Positions 9,389 through 18,600 of a stretch of 64,000 nucleotides of DNA are shown one piece after another (positions within the stretch are counted from its first letter, which is position 1; the number at the start of each line of letters is the position of its first letter). Origin of the DNA: Sporosarcina sp. ANT_H38. Lineage in GTDB: Bacteria; Bacillota; Bacilli; Bacillales_A; Planococcaceae. The notes below the pieces were generated by a model. The model searched no databases. It saw nothing but the letters and a program-made list of their open reading frames with translations, and was not told where the DNA came from. Made by a program: the position numbers and the translations under genes. The DNA is taken from contig NZ_VOBC01000001.1 in NCBI RefSeq assembly GCF_008369195.1, positions 124,001-188,000 on the forward strand, read 5' to 3'.

Positions 9389-9874
9389 TGCTGATTAAAT
9401 AAAAGTAACCAGTAAATAACTTGAATACTCCTGGCCGCTACTAGTATAGTTGCGCTTTTGGATCGCTTTAGATTGAATGACTTCTATTACGATTTCCGTG
9501 ATGTCTGGATGTGTAGGGATGCGACTTTGTCGCATCCCTACACATTTTTTTCGGTAATCGTAAGGTTGTCCTTCATCCGTCGCGCTCCAAATACATAAGT
9601 ACACAGAGTGCTGAATCTTTTTGGGACGAAAGAATCGCTGGCTTCTTACCTGGAGAAAAGCCGCCAAAGATGCAATTTTGGCGGCTGATGCTTTCTTTAT
9701 GGTTTTTTCGAATTTATTTAAAGAAGTGTCACTTTCTACAGGGAATCACATGATTAGATGCATAATCTTTGCTAAAAGTAAGCAAGGAACACATTGTACA
9801 AAGTACAAGAGTGCCCGAAATTGTATCTTCGGGCACTTACAATTTCTATAGAAAGTCATCTATTCTTTTCTTTC
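9389..9874 (+). repeat. dispersed non-coding repeat, copy A (most complete)
   Basis: About 486 bp that also occurs at 20755-21144 (copy B) and partly, inverted, at 5215-5375 (copy C). Landmarks in order are AGTAAATAACTTG, TTTTGGATCGCTTT, a perfect 16-bp-stem hairpin (9511-9526 with 9530-9545, loop TTT, followed by seven T), TGTCCTTCATCCGTCGCGCT, TGTACAAAGTAC, and a second hairpin AGTGCCCGAA..TTCGGGCACT (9810-9837). A segment at about 9609-9690 is lost in copy B but present in copy C. No frame looks coding. Confidence 0.8.
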
Positions 9875-10370
9875 CAAGTAACTGCAATTTTTACTTGAAG
9901 ATTGTAGGAACACGACAGGCAACTATTCGCAACAGTATTACTGAAAAGAGTGTGGCTAGAAGTGACGGAGTCACTTCTAGCCACACATGCCCATCGAGTA
10001 ATGAATTGCGATTCCCCCTTAAACCTGTCATGAATAGTTCGCCGAGAGCGAGCTGAAAATGGAGGTTATCAAACCCTTCTCACCAGTCTTAATTTCATCA
10101 AGATCAGGGAGTAGCCATATGGATAATGGGAATCAAGCTTAAATAATAATTGACGAACAACAAGATATTGATGATAAAAAATGCGGAAAAAGAAATAATA
10201 TAAATGTGGAAGTAAACAATAGTGAGATAGTAACGTCGTGGCAAAGAAAGGGTGGAAGGTAATTCAGGTTTTACATAAATTCGATAAACTTAATTCCTTG
10301 TTTAATCCAAAGAATGAGTGATTTATAATGAAAAATGGCTGTACCTACTGTTGTAATCACATATATTAAA
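9875..10370. other. intergenic region with a long perfect hairpin
   Basis: No gene is called. A 17-bp perfect stem with a 3-nt loop lies at 9950-9986 (GTGTGGCTAGAAGTGAC, loop GGA, then its complement) without a T run. A frame at about 10150-10260 stays open for some 36 codons (DEQQDIDDKKCGKRNN..) without a start or ribosome binding site, possibly a decayed gene end. Confidence 0.4.
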
Positions 10371-10403
10371 ACAAAAGGACCTAGAAAAGGTCCTTTTGCT
10401 TTA
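10371..10403. terminator. bidirectional terminator
   Basis: AAAAGGACC tagaaa GGTCCTTTT is a 9-bp stem with T runs on both strands. On the minus strand it follows the SDR gene that ends at 10427. Confidence 0.85.
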
Positions 10404-10426
10404 AAGAAATTTCAGTTGAAGTTCTA

Positions 10427-11143
10427 TTAAGGATTCGTAGACCATAAACCAGCAGATTTAACAAGAATACGCGGGTGTAATTTCAACTGTGCGACCATAA
10501 CTTCAGCAAGATCTTCCGGTTGCATTACTTTATCAGGATTGCCGTCCGTCAAGTTTTCACTGAAAGCTAAGTCTGTAGCAACCGTGCTCGGTGTTAATGC
10601 GCTGACGCGGATATTATGCTTTCTTACTTCAAGCATAAGTGATTCTGTAAGCCCGAGAACACCGAATTTAGATGCGCTGTATGCGCTTGTAACAGGTGCC
10701 CCTTTTTGACCGGCAGTAGAGGAGATATTAATAATGTCGCCTGATTCTCTTTCGATCATTTCTGGTAGAACAGCTCTTGTGACATAATACACACCCATCA
10801 GGTTAACATCGATTATATTTTTGAATTCTTCCGGTGAAAGTTCAAGGAACTTGCCGAATTTACCAATGCCTGCATTATTAATGAGGATATCAATTGGACC
10901 AAGCTCTGATTTGATATGTTCGACTGCAGCAATGACCGACTCATTATCTGATACATCTGCAGTTGCCATAGTTACGTCAACTCCGTATTCACGAAGTTCT
11001 TCTGCAACCTTCTCAAGATTAGCAGCCGTTTTTCCGATAAGTCCTACATTTATGCCTTCTTGAGCAAAAGCGATGGCTGTCGCGCGGCCGATACCTCGAC
11101 CTGCTCCAGTGATTATGGCATTTTTACCTTTTATATTTTGCAT
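10427..11143 (-). CDS. SDR-family oxidoreductase, 3-ketoacyl-ACP reductase-like
   Basis: NAD(P)-dependent short-chain dehydrogenase of 238 aa. The Rossmann motif is TGAGRGIG (about residues 12-19); NNAG follows at about 88, and the catalytic triad is Ser in NISSTAG plus YxxxK in YSASK. Sequence style is close to FabG-like reductases of Bacillota, but as a lone gene outside a fab cluster its true substrate is unknown. ATG 11143 is preceded by GAGGGAG at an 8-9 nt distance; the GTG at 11152 overlaps that site. It has its own terminator. Confidence 0.85.
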   Translation of the reverse strand: MQNIKGKNAIITGAGRGIGRATAIAFAQEGINVGLIGKTAANLEKVAEELREYGVDVTMATADVSDNESVIAAVEHIKSELGPIDILINNAGIGKFGKFLELSPEEFKNIIDVNLMGVYYVTRAVLPEMIERESGDIINISSTAGQKGAPVTSAYSASKFGVLGLTESLMLEVRKHNIRVSALTPSTVATDLAFSENLTDGNPDKVMQPEDLAEVMVAQLKLHPRILVKSAGLWSTNP

Positions 11144-11247
11144 ACTTAACACTCCCTCTATGAAATTTTCTACATAGAGCAGTATAACAAATATAGCGTG
11201 AATTAGTGTCAGCGGTGATTATCAGAAGTGTTCGGGAGTCACTGAGA

Positions 11248-11281
11248 CATAAAAAGTGGTATCACTAGCAGATGCCACTCG
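11248..11281 (-). terminator. terminator of the polysaccharide deacetylase gene
   Basis: On the minus strand AGTGG..CCACT is followed by TTTTT. It lies just after the deacetylase stop at 11301. Confidence 0.6.
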
Positions 11282-11300
11282 CAATTCGTTACTAAGCCCT

Positions 11301-12050
11301 TCATTTCAATAAATTATCTTTTTGATTTGATACTTTACTACCGTTTCTAGCCCAAAGTTCAGATATCGTTACAAACTCATAGCCCTGCTTTTTAAGTGCA
11401 GGTAGTATTTCCTCGAGTGCTTGCACAGTTTGTGAACGATCTCCGCCCGCATCATGAAATAAAACGACATCACCTGGTTTAGCTCCTGATAATACGGTTG
11501 ATACAATTTTATTTACCCCTGGTCTTTGCCAATCTTTTGTATCTTGATGCCATGACCACATAACTACCTTAAACCCATTCTCTACAGCAATATTAATAAT
11601 ACGATCATTGTAGCTTCCACCTACGGGCCGATATAACGTCGGATAAATACCGGTAATGTCATAAATGGCTTCATTGGTCTTTATTAATTCATTTTTAAGC
11701 ACTTCTGCAGTTCTTGAATAGGGATGGCTGTACGTATGATTGGCTATTTCATGGCCTTCATCTTTTTCTCTGAGGATAATAGCAGGAAATTTTTTCACGT
11801 GATCACCAATAACAAAAAATGTAGCCTTCGCACTATATTTATCAAGCACATCTAAAATTTGTGGTGTATAAGTAGCGTGTGGACCATCGTCAAATGTTAG
11901 AGCAATGATTTTCTCTTCTGTCTTGATATCCCAAAGTACATACCCTTTATCTTCGTAATAAGGCCTATCTTTCTCGGTTGCAAATGAAACATAAGCGATA
12001 GAAAAAAACATAACACTAAGGATTCCTATTTTTAATCCCCAATACTTCAT
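11301..12050 (-). CDS. polysaccharide deacetylase family protein
   Basis: Secreted or membrane-tethered NodB-domain deacetylase of 249 aa with an N-terminal hydrophobic signal/anchor (about residues 6-24). Metal-binding and catalytic motifs are TFDDGPH (Asp-Asp pair), HEIANHTYSHP (HxxxH) and YRPVGG, with VVLFHDAGG near the C-terminus. It should remove acetyl groups from peptidoglycan or related N-acetylglucosamine polymers. Length and layout resemble the PdaB/YlxY/YheN group, but I cannot tell which. AAGGAGG precedes the ATG. The 125-nt gap to the K+ transporter contains two copies of a TTTTTTTGTGTTTGTG tract. Confidence 0.85.
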   Translation of the reverse strand: MKYWGLKIGILSVMFFSIAYVSFATEKDRPYYEDKGYVLWDIKTEEKIIALTFDDGPHATYTPQILDVLDKYSAKATFFVIGDHVKKFPAIILREKDEGHEIANHTYSHPYSRTAEVLKNELIKTNEAIYDITGIYPTLYRPVGGSYNDRIINIAVENGFKVVMWSWHQDTKDWQRPGVNKIVSTVLSGAKPGDVVLFHDAGGDRSQTVQALEEILPALKKQGYEFVTISELWARNGSKVSNQKDNLLK

Positions 12051-12175
12051 GCATTATTCCTCCTTGCCTTGCTATTTTGGCAGAGGATTTTTTTGTGTTT
12101 GTGTCCTCGCAAATAGTGTTTGTCAAAGACGAAGGATTATACGGAATTTTTTTTGTGTTTGTGGTCATTTTATTT

Positions 12176-13504
12176 TCACCCAGATTGAACTTGGTCGTAA
12201 GGATAACGGAAAGATTCTTTTTTCGGTTTTAACAGTAAAAAGAATAATGTTAGTGGACCAATCCGACCTAAAAACATTACTGCACATAATAGCACTCTTC
12301 CAATATCACTAAAGTCTTCGGTTACACCCATTGATAATCCTACTGTTCCAAATGCTGAAAAGACTTCGAATGCGAGAGGGAAAATTGGGATAGTTTCTGT
12401 AATGGTCAATAAAAATATAAAAATAAAAACAATCATGGTACTAACCGTTGCGATTGCCAATGATCGAAAGATGATGTCAAATTTAATCGTTCTCCCAAAA
12501 AGATGAGGTTCCCGTATGGATCTAAAATAGGAGATGGTGGCTAAGACAATAATCATAAATGTGGTCAATTTAATCCCCGATGCAGTTGAAGCACTACCTC
12601 CTCCGATGAACATAAGGAACATTGTAAAAAGCAAGGAGGAATCTTCCATTTCACCAATCGAGATTGTATTAAAACCGGCAGTACGGGGGGAAACCGCTTG
12701 GAAATAAGATGCTAATAGTTTATCGGACATTGAAAAGTCAGCGATAGTAAGGACATTGTTAAACTCAAGAACAAAGATTGTCATAGTGGCAACGCAATTT
12801 AATGCAATCGTTCCAGTAATCATCATCTTTGTATGAAGTGACCAATGTACAAACGACTTTTTTTTAATAAGATCTAACACAACTACAAACCCGAGTCCTC
12901 CAATAATGAGTAATGAGGAGAGTACAAGATTAACGAGCGGATCGTTAACAAATTGAACAAGATTATCAGGGAATAATGAAAAACCAGCATTGTTAAATGC
13001 TGAGATGACATGAAAAATACTGTAATAAATCCCATCTTGCAACCCAAAAGTGGGTATCCAATAGAACGACAGGATAATAATGGCGATCCCTTCAACAATC
13101 AGAACAAAAAGTAAAATTTGACGAACGAATTTAACCATTCCTCCGAGAGTTTGAAAACTGAAGGATTCTTGTAGATAAATTCTGTTCTGCATCCCAATTT
13201 TTCGCCCAAGCAATAAAAGAATCGCTACGGCAAATACCATCAAGCCAATTCCGCCCAATTGAATAAGAGACAGTAAAATAATTTCTCCAAATAATGTGAG
13301 TGTAGAGCCAGGGTCGAATACAATTAGCCCGGTCACTGTTGTTGCGGACGTAACAGTAAAGAGCGCATCTATCCAGGAAATCGGTTGTTCAGTTGCAATT
13401 GGCAATTTCAAAAGTAAAGTGCCGATAAGAATTAGCAGAAGGAAATTACCGGCAATCATGACTGGGGGAGAGATATGTCGTCTATACTTCTTGTTTATGT
13501 TCAA
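12176..13504 (-). CDS. Ktr/Trk-type K+ transporter membrane subunit (KtrB/KtrD family)
   Basis: Membrane subunit of a Na+-dependent K+ uptake system, about 442 aa, with four repeated helix-pore-helix modules. Pore-type signatures include TSATTVTGL, NAGFSLFPDN, SPRTAGFN and SAFGTVGLSMG, each holding a selectivity Gly. It should work with a cytoplasmic RCK subunit (KtrA/KtrC), which is not encoded next to it. Start: TTG 13504 is about 7 nt after GGGAG; the TTG at 13510 abuts it. There is no ATG in this part of the frame. Confidence 0.9.
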   Translation of the reverse strand: MNINKKYRRHISPPVMIAGNFLLLILIGTLLLKLPIATEQPISWIDALFTVTSATTVTGLIVFDPGSTLTLFGEIILLSLIQLGGIGLMVFAVAILLLLGRKIGMQNRIYLQESFSFQTLGGMVKFVRQILLFVLIVEGIAIIILSFYWIPTFGLQDGIYYSIFHVISAFNNAGFSLFPDNLVQFVNDPLVNLVLSSLLIIGGLGFVVVLDLIKKKSFVHWSLHTKMMITGTIALNCVATMTIFVLEFNNVLTIADFSMSDKLLASYFQAVSPRTAGFNTISIGEMEDSSLLFTMFLMFIGGGSASTASGIKLTTFMIIVLATISYFRSIREPHLFGRTIKFDIIFRSLAIATVSTMIVFIFIFLLTITETIPIFPLAFEVFSAFGTVGLSMGVTEDFSDIGRVLLCAVMFLGRIGPLTLFFLLLKPKKESFRYPYDQVQSG

Positions 13505-13695
13505 AGACAATCTCCCTTCTCTACTAAATGAAATGGATTTAATTGTTAATACTTATACTATGAATTATAAATCATTAAATGTATATAGACTTCAAAAGGT
13601 GATGGTCTAGTATGAAATCTTTTAATAGTTGAAACCGCTTACAAAAAATACGGAAATACTGTTGACTTTGTTTCGTACAGCACTTAATATATTTA

Positions 13696-13720
13696 TTAAC
13701 GACTATTAAGCGACAGTTAA
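13696..13720 (+). promoter_or_regulatory. candidate operator, TTAACGACTATT-AAGCGACAGT type
   Basis: The sequence contains two CGAC boxes 11 bp apart (13700-13703 and 13711-13714) in a TTA-rich context. It matches 18 of 22 positions with the sequence at 16548-16569 between the regulator and the epimerase genes. It lies 37-61 nt before the antiporter start. A binding site for the regulator at 15281-16531 is inferred. Confidence 0.5.
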
Positions 13721-13756
13721 TAATTTTTGGAAAACTTAAATCTGGGGGGTATATGA

Positions 13757-15211
13757 ATGGAACATCAACAAGAAAAAAAGATTGGTTTTTGGATGGCGCT
13801 ACTTCCCTTAGTTGTCATGATTGTTGTCATGATCTTTACGGTTGTTAAATTAGAGCAAGGCCCTCATATTCCATTGATAATTGGAACGTCGACTGCTGCT
13901 ATTGTAGCTTGGAGAGCCGGTTTTACTTGGAAAGAAATTGAGGAAATGATGTATAAAGGGATTCGTTTGGCACTTCCAGCTGTTGTTATCATTATTTTGG
14001 TGGGGCTGACTATTGGAGCGTGGATGGGCGGCGGAATTGTCGCCACAATGATTTATTATGGTTTGCAAATCATTACACCTGCATGGTTTCTCGTTACAAT
14101 TTGTCTTATTTGTGCAATTGTCTCTTTGGCAATTGGTAGCTCATGGTCGACGATGGGAACAATCGGCGTAGCGGGAATGGGAATCGGTTTAAGTATGGGG
14201 ATTCCAGCAGGCATGATTGCGGGTGCAATTATATCAGGCGCCTACTTTGGGGATAAAATGTCACCGCTTTCAGATACTACGAATTTAGCAGCAGGGTTAA
14301 CGGGGACGGATTTGTTTGATCATATCAAGCACATGTTTTACACGACGATACCTGGCTTAGCTATTGCACTTGGCGTTTATGCCTTTTTAGGAAATCGTTT
14401 TGCAGCGAACAATATTGAAGTAGTAGAAATTGCGCAAACAGCACAAGTGTTAAAAGAGAGTTTTGTCATTTCACCGTGGTTGATGCTTGTACCATTGGCT
14501 GTTGTTGTACTTGTTGCTGTAAAAGTACCTGCTATACCTGCACTTGTAATCGGAATTGTACTTGGATTCTTGTCACAAATATTTGTGCAAGGTGGCACGC
14601 TTGTTGGGGGAATTGAGGCTTTACAAAGTGGGTTCACAATTGCCACAGGTAATGTAATGGTAGATGCTTTGTTTAACGGTGGGGGCTTGGATTCGATGAT
14701 GTATACCGTCTCCATGACCATTGTTGCCATGACGTTTGGTGGGATTCTAGAGTTTTCAGGCATGCTTATGTCATTAATGAATCAGCTACTTAAAGTTGTT
14801 AAGTCTTCTGCATCGTTAATTATCTCGACAATCGGGGCTTGTTTCTTAACAAATGCATCCTGTTCAGAGCAATATATCTCAATCGTCGTTCCATCACGGA
14901 TGTTCAGTAAAGCGTATCAAAATATGGGCTTGCATTCGAAAAACTTATCCCGTGCACTTGAAGACGGTGGAACGCTAACTTCTGTTTTCATCCCATGGAA
15001 TACGTGCGGTGTATTCATTTTCGGGACATTAGGTGTTAGTGTCGTCCAATACGGTCCATATGCAATACTGAATTTGGTTGTTCCGTTGATATCCATAATT
15101 TATGCATTAACAGGTTTTTCAATTGTAAAATTGACTGAACAAGAAAAGGAAAAAATTGCTGCAGAAGACCTGAAAGATGAGCAGATGAATGAAGAAATAA
15201 ATCCTGCTTGA
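13757..15211 (+). CDS. NhaC-family Na+/H+ antiporter
   Basis: Inner-membrane antiporter of 484 aa with about 11-12 hydrophobic segments, matching the NhaC family by GSSWSTMGTIGVAGMGIG, SGAYFGDKMSPLSDTTNLAA and the C-terminal SRALEDGGTLTSVFIPWNTC. Members exchange H+ for Na+, and some couple this to organic acids (MleN-type malate/lactate). GGGGGG at 13744-13749 is 7 nt before ATG 13757. Because it shares an operator-like sequence with an enolase-superfamily epimerase operon, it may move the substrate of that pathway rather than serve general Na+ homeostasis; this is inference. Confidence 0.87.
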   Translation: MEHQQEKKIGFWMALLPLVVMIVVMIFTVVKLEQGPHIPLIIGTSTAAIVAWRAGFTWKEIEEMMYKGIRLALPAVVIIILVGLTIGAWMGGGIVATMIYYGLQIITPAWFLVTICLICAIVSLAIGSSWSTMGTIGVAGMGIGLSMGIPAGMIAGAIISGAYFGDKMSPLSDTTNLAAGLTGTDLFDHIKHMFYTTIPGLAIALGVYAFLGNRFAANNIEVVEIAQTAQVLKESFVISPWLMLVPLAVVVLVAVKVPAIPALVIGIVLGFLSQIFVQGGTLVGGIEALQSGFTIATGNVMVDALFNGGGLDSMMYTVSMTIVAMTFGGILEFSGMLMSLMNQLLKVVKSSASLIISTIGACFLTNASCSEQYISIVVPSRMFSKAYQNMGLHSKNLSRALEDGGTLTSVFIPWNTCGVFIFGTLGVSVVQYGPYAILNLVVPLISIIYALTGFSIVKLTEQEKEKIAAEDLKDEQMNEEINPA

Positions 15212-15234
15212 TAGCTGGCGCTGGAGTCTAGAGG

Positions 15235-15282
15235 AAAAAGAATGGAAAGCTCACGTTACATTGTGAACTTTCCATTCTTTTT
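15235..15282. terminator. bidirectional terminator between antiporter and regulator genes
   Basis: AAAAAGAATGGAAAG pairs perfectly with CTTTCCATTCTTTTT around an 18-nt loop. It serves the two convergent genes. Confidence 0.9.
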
Positions 15283-16531
15283 AAAAATAAGGATGAAAGT
15301 TAAATTCATATAAAGCACGTGGCCTTCCTTGTTTATATGCCATTTCTTCACCAATGATTGTCGCATAATTATGGTCGACAAGTTTTTTTAACGTACGTTC
15401 TGCGGTTCTTCGTGAGACGTCTAAATATAGTGCCAAATCATTTGCGGTGAATTGTTTCGTTTGACGAACTAGACTGTACTGCATCAGTTTGGAAATATTT
15501 GCAGGACTGAGCTTGGTTTTTTCTGCCATCTCCACGAGAGCTGGTTCGGTAGTTTTCATCTCTACTGCTGCGCCTGATTGTGGAAATGGGCCATGCAATC
15601 TTTTGTTTGAATCTAGCATATAAAAAGAATGACCATCACTTTGCTGTATAAGATTGAGCGCGAAATTTGCGTTTTCGGTTGCGTCAATGAATGATTCACC
15701 ACATCCGAACGCCATTTTTGCTTTAGTGGCAAGTGAATGGAAAGCAACTAGGAATTCCTTGTTTTTTATAGCGGATTCGATGTTTCCCATCGAAGTGTAC
15801 AGAGTGAAATCTCCATCATGCTCACTCCAACGTGCCTGCATGATGGACGCCATTTTAGCGATGAATGTTTCAACATCTTGTCGCGGAGAAATTGCTTTTA
15901 CAATTCCGACTGCAATCTGGGCAGAATTACTTTTTTGCAACAATGCTTGCTGTCTCGCTTGTTCAATACTTCGAAGGATGGTATTTTCAGGGTCAATCAT
16001 CTTACATGTAGGAATGTTTTGCTGTCGTAGTTGCTCGTAAACAGCATGGACACTCGTAATCGCCATATCTGTTTTTCCTTGTATAGAAAGGGTTTGGTGA
16101 TAGGACGTTATGGTAGAGATTTTTTCATCATCGTGTAGCAAGTGAACGAAAGGTAGATTCACACTTTGGCCTAAATCATTGAGCACATGGTCAATATAGG
16201 CTTGCTCACGGACGTCGATGGATACGCGGCACAAATTCTGCTGATTTTGTGCTGACAACTGAAGTAATGTAATGGCGACTGCCGTTTCGTCTTGTTGTAG
16301 ATAAACGGCTGGAATAGATAGGTTATCGAGTAGCTTCTTTGAATAAGAGTAAGGTAGTGAACCTGAAAATAAAATGACATCACACGGTTTAAGTGTCTGC
16401 AGTAAACGGGGGGCCTCACTGGGTTCAGCGTAGCGATACCAGTTAAGTTCAATATCTTTTCGATTGCTGACTAGTTGTTCTGTACGATGGCAAAAATCAG
16501 TTGATCCGATAACTGCGATTTTAATTTTCAC
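15281..16531 (-). CDS. putative transcriptional regulator, C-terminal helix-turn-helix
   Basis: Protein of 416 aa with three recognisable parts. The N-terminal 150 residues resemble a receiver/PrpR-type sensor fold (IKIAVIGSTDFCHR). The middle (about 200-320) looks like a degenerate GGDEF-type domain such as in PucR/CdaR regulators (MAFGCGESFIDATENANFAL). The C-terminus is a winged HTH (FTANDLALYLDVSRRTAERT). GTG 16531 is 6 nt after GGAGG. It is convergent with the antiporter gene and divergent from the epimerase gene, with an operator-like sequence in the 83-nt divergent region. Control of both neighbours is inferred; the family assignment is partial. Confidence 0.6.
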   Translation of the reverse strand: MKIKIAVIGSTDFCHRTEQLVSNRKDIELNWYRYAEPSEAPRLLQTLKPCDVILFSGSLPYSYSKKLLDNLSIPAVYLQQDETAVAITLLQLSAQNQQNLCRVSIDVREQAYIDHVLNDLGQSVNLPFVHLLHDDEKISTITSYHQTLSIQGKTDMAITSVHAVYEQLRQQNIPTCKMIDPENTILRSIEQARQQALLQKSNSAQIAVGIVKAISPRQDVETFIAKMASIMQARWSEHDGDFTLYTSMGNIESAIKNKEFLVAFHSLATKAKMAFGCGESFIDATENANFALNLIQQSDGHSFYMLDSNKRLHGPFPQSGAAVEMKTTEPALVEMAEKTKLSPANISKLMQYSLVRQTKQFTANDLALYLDVSRRTAERTLKKLVDHNYATIIGEEMAYKQGRPRALYEFNFHPYF

Positions 16532-16547
16532 GATGAACCTCCAATAA

Positions 16548-16571
16548 TTAGCGACTATTTAACGACAATGA
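16548..16571 (+). promoter_or_regulatory. candidate operator in the regulator/epimerase divergent promoter
   Basis: TTAGCGACTATT followed by TAACGACAATG repeats the layout at 13696-13720: two CGAC boxes 11 bp apart, 18 of 22 aligned bases identical. It sits between the divergent starts at 16531 and 16615. Confidence 0.5.
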
Positions 16572-16614
16572 TACAATGAAAAGAAGAATTTGCCAACAGA
16601 AAGGATTTGGAATT

Positions 16615-17727
16615 ATGAAAATAAGAGAAATTGAAATTTATGCGATTCATTTACCGCTTTATGAACCCTTTGTTATCAGTTATGCGACTTACGATTACAT
16701 GCCCTCTATCATTGTGAAAATAACAACGGATACTGGTTTAATCGGCTACGGAGAAGGTGTTGCGGATGAGCACGTAACGGGCGAGAGTTGGAAAGGTACT
16801 TTTGCAATCTTAAGAAATACCCTTGCACCAAAGCTTATAGGTGAAAATCCTATGAATATGGAGCGAATTCATGAACTGATGGATTCCGAAATTTACGGTG
16901 TCCCAACAGCGAAAGCCGCAATTGATATTGCGTGCTATGATGTTGCAGGAAAAGCACTTGGCGTCCCAGTCTATAATCTTCTTGGAGGAAGATATCACGA
17001 AGAGTTTCCGATTACGCATGTACTGAGCATTGCAGCTCCGGAAGCAATGGCGAATGAAGCAGAAGAACGCGTAGCTGCTGGATACCGTTCGATGAAAATG
17101 AAGGTCGGTACCAATGTTGCAGATGACGTGTTACGTATTCAAGCGGTACGAGAGCGTGTAGGTGAAGATATTGCGATTCGTGTCGATGTGAACCAGGGAT
17201 GGGTAAATAGCGCCAATACACTACAAGGTCTCCAAAAGCTGCAGGACTGTTCACTCGATTGGTTGGAGCAGCCTGTACGAGCTGACGATATAGACGGTAT
17301 GGTCGAAGTGAAGTCTAAATCTTCAACTCCGATGATGATTGACGAGGGCATGCGAGGCGTGCGTGACATGAGAGAAATCATTGCCAAACGTGCTGCTGAT
17401 AAAGTGAACATTAAACTTATGAAGTGCGGAGGTATTTATCCGGCGACCAAGCTGGCACATATGGCGGAAATGGCGGGAATCGAGTGTCAAATAGGTTCGA
17501 TGGTTGAATCTTCTATCGGATCTGCTGCTGGGTTTCATGTAGCTTTTTCGAAAAAGATTATTACAAGTGTGGAATTAACAGGTCCGCTTAAGTTCAGCAA
17601 AGACGTTGGGAATTTACATTATGACGTTCCATTTATCCGTTTGAACGGGAAGCCAGGACTAGGAATCGACATTAATGAGCAAGTGTTGCAAGAACTGACA
17701 GTGTTCTCAGAGAAGGTAAGTATATGA
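16615..17727 (+). CDS. enolase-superfamily enzyme, dipeptide-epimerase-like (MLE subgroup)
   Basis: Metal-dependent racemase/epimerase/cycloisomerase of 370 aa. Visible catalytic elements are the KMKVG lysine pair at the end of the second barrel strand, Asp in RVDVNQGW, Glu in LEQPV, Asp in DEGMRG and Lys in KLMKCGG: the muconate-lactonizing subgroup arrangement used by L-Ala-D/L-Glu epimerases. A muropeptide-dipeptide role is plausible, but other substrates in this subgroup (N-acyl amino acids, betaines) cannot be excluded. ATG 16615 has AAAGGA upstream; the ATG at 16576 lacks a site. It overlaps the next gene by 4 nt (ATGA). Confidence 0.78.
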   Translation: MKIREIEIYAIHLPLYEPFVISYATYDYMPSIIVKITTDTGLIGYGEGVADEHVTGESWKGTFAILRNTLAPKLIGENPMNMERIHELMDSEIYGVPTAKAAIDIACYDVAGKALGVPVYNLLGGRYHEEFPITHVLSIAAPEAMANEAEERVAAGYRSMKMKVGTNVADDVLRIQAVRERVGEDIAIRVDVNQGWVNSANTLQGLQKLQDCSLDWLEQPVRADDIDGMVEVKSKSSTPMMIDEGMRGVRDMREIIAKRAADKVNIKLMKCGGIYPATKLAHMAEMAGIECQIGSMVESSIGSAAGFHVAFSKKIITSVELTGPLKFSKDVGNLHYDVPFIRLNGKPGLGIDINEQVLQELTVFSEKVSI

Positions 17728-18410
17728 AACAAAAGTATCTTCTGAAAAATGGGCGTGAATTTAGTATCGTAAGCTTAACAGTAGATCAGCTCGATGAAAT
17801 CCTGATACTTCAGCGAAAAGTGATTGAATCGTTATCTACGGGTTCATTTTTACAGCCGTTGACGGAAGAAGAGTTTAGCTATATTTTAAACGGTAAAGGG
17901 CTAATGATTGGTGCTTATTATAATGAACAACTGATTGCGTTCCGAGCAATGCTTGAGCCTGAGTTGGATGAAGAGCATCTTGGGAAGGATGCGAGGCTGC
18001 CTAGAAGTGAGTGGCCACTTGTTCTATATTCCGAAATCTCGAATGTCGACCCAGAATTCCAAGGCAATGGCCTACAAGTGTTATTGGGGAAACATTTAAT
18101 GAAGGAAGTCGTTCATCAACAGCGGTTCCGCTATATTTGCACTACAGTTGCTCCTTTTAATATTGCCAGCTTGAAAGATAAATTTGCTCATGGCATGCAG
18201 ATTGTCGAGCTTAAAGTGAAATACGACAACTTGCTTAGATATATTTTGATGAAAGATTTAGCGCTTCCTTTTACTGAAAAAGATACGCCGGAAAGCCGGT
18301 ATGTCTTAATGGCTGATACAGAAGAACAACAGTTGTATCTACGAGGTGGCTGGAGGGGGACGAAAATTGAACTAGTGGATGACCAGTGGGTTGTTCGTTT
18401 TGAGAAGTAA
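17724..18410 (+). CDS. GNAT-like acetyltransferase, translationally coupled to the epimerase
   Basis: Protein of 228 aa with a GNAT core: SEISNVDPEFQGNGLQVLLGKHLMK carries the acetyl-CoA-binding Q/RxxGxG/A-type motif (QGNGLQ). Its start overlaps the epimerase stop as ATGA, so the two are made together. The substrate may be the product of the epimerase (an amino acid or dipeptide), by context only. The C-terminal 60 residues are not part of the usual fold. Confidence 0.72.
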   Translation: MKQKYLLKNGREFSIVSLTVDQLDEILILQRKVIESLSTGSFLQPLTEEEFSYILNGKGLMIGAYYNEQLIAFRAMLEPELDEEHLGKDARLPRSEWPLVLYSEISNVDPEFQGNGLQVLLGKHLMKEVVHQQRFRYICTTVAPFNIASLKDKFAHGMQIVELKVKYDNLLRYILMKDLALPFTEKDTPESRYVLMADTEEQQLYLRGGWRGTKIELVDDQWVVRFEK

Positions 18411-18420
18411 TCTTAGTGTG

Positions 18421-18456
18421 AAAAACACCCCGTTTTTTGTTAAATAGGGTGTTTTT
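18421..18456 (+). terminator. terminator of the epimerase-GNAT operon
   Basis: AAAACACCC pairs with GGGTGTTTT across a 16-nt loop, followed by a T run. Confidence 0.8.
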
Positions 18457-18600
18457 GTGAATTGATTTAATAATTACGAGTGAATTCCTCGTGATTAGGA
18501 GGTAATTCCTATGACGTGATAATTATTTTTGGTAACTATACTCCTACTTTAATATGAGTTATACTAATGAATGGGTTTAAAATGTGGGGGGTAAATTTAA

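Noticed and set aside
18510-18518. Minimal frame ATG ACG TGA behind AGGAGG before the chemoreceptor gene
   Set aside because: A two-codon frame is most likely chance, although the Shine-Dalgarno match is perfect.
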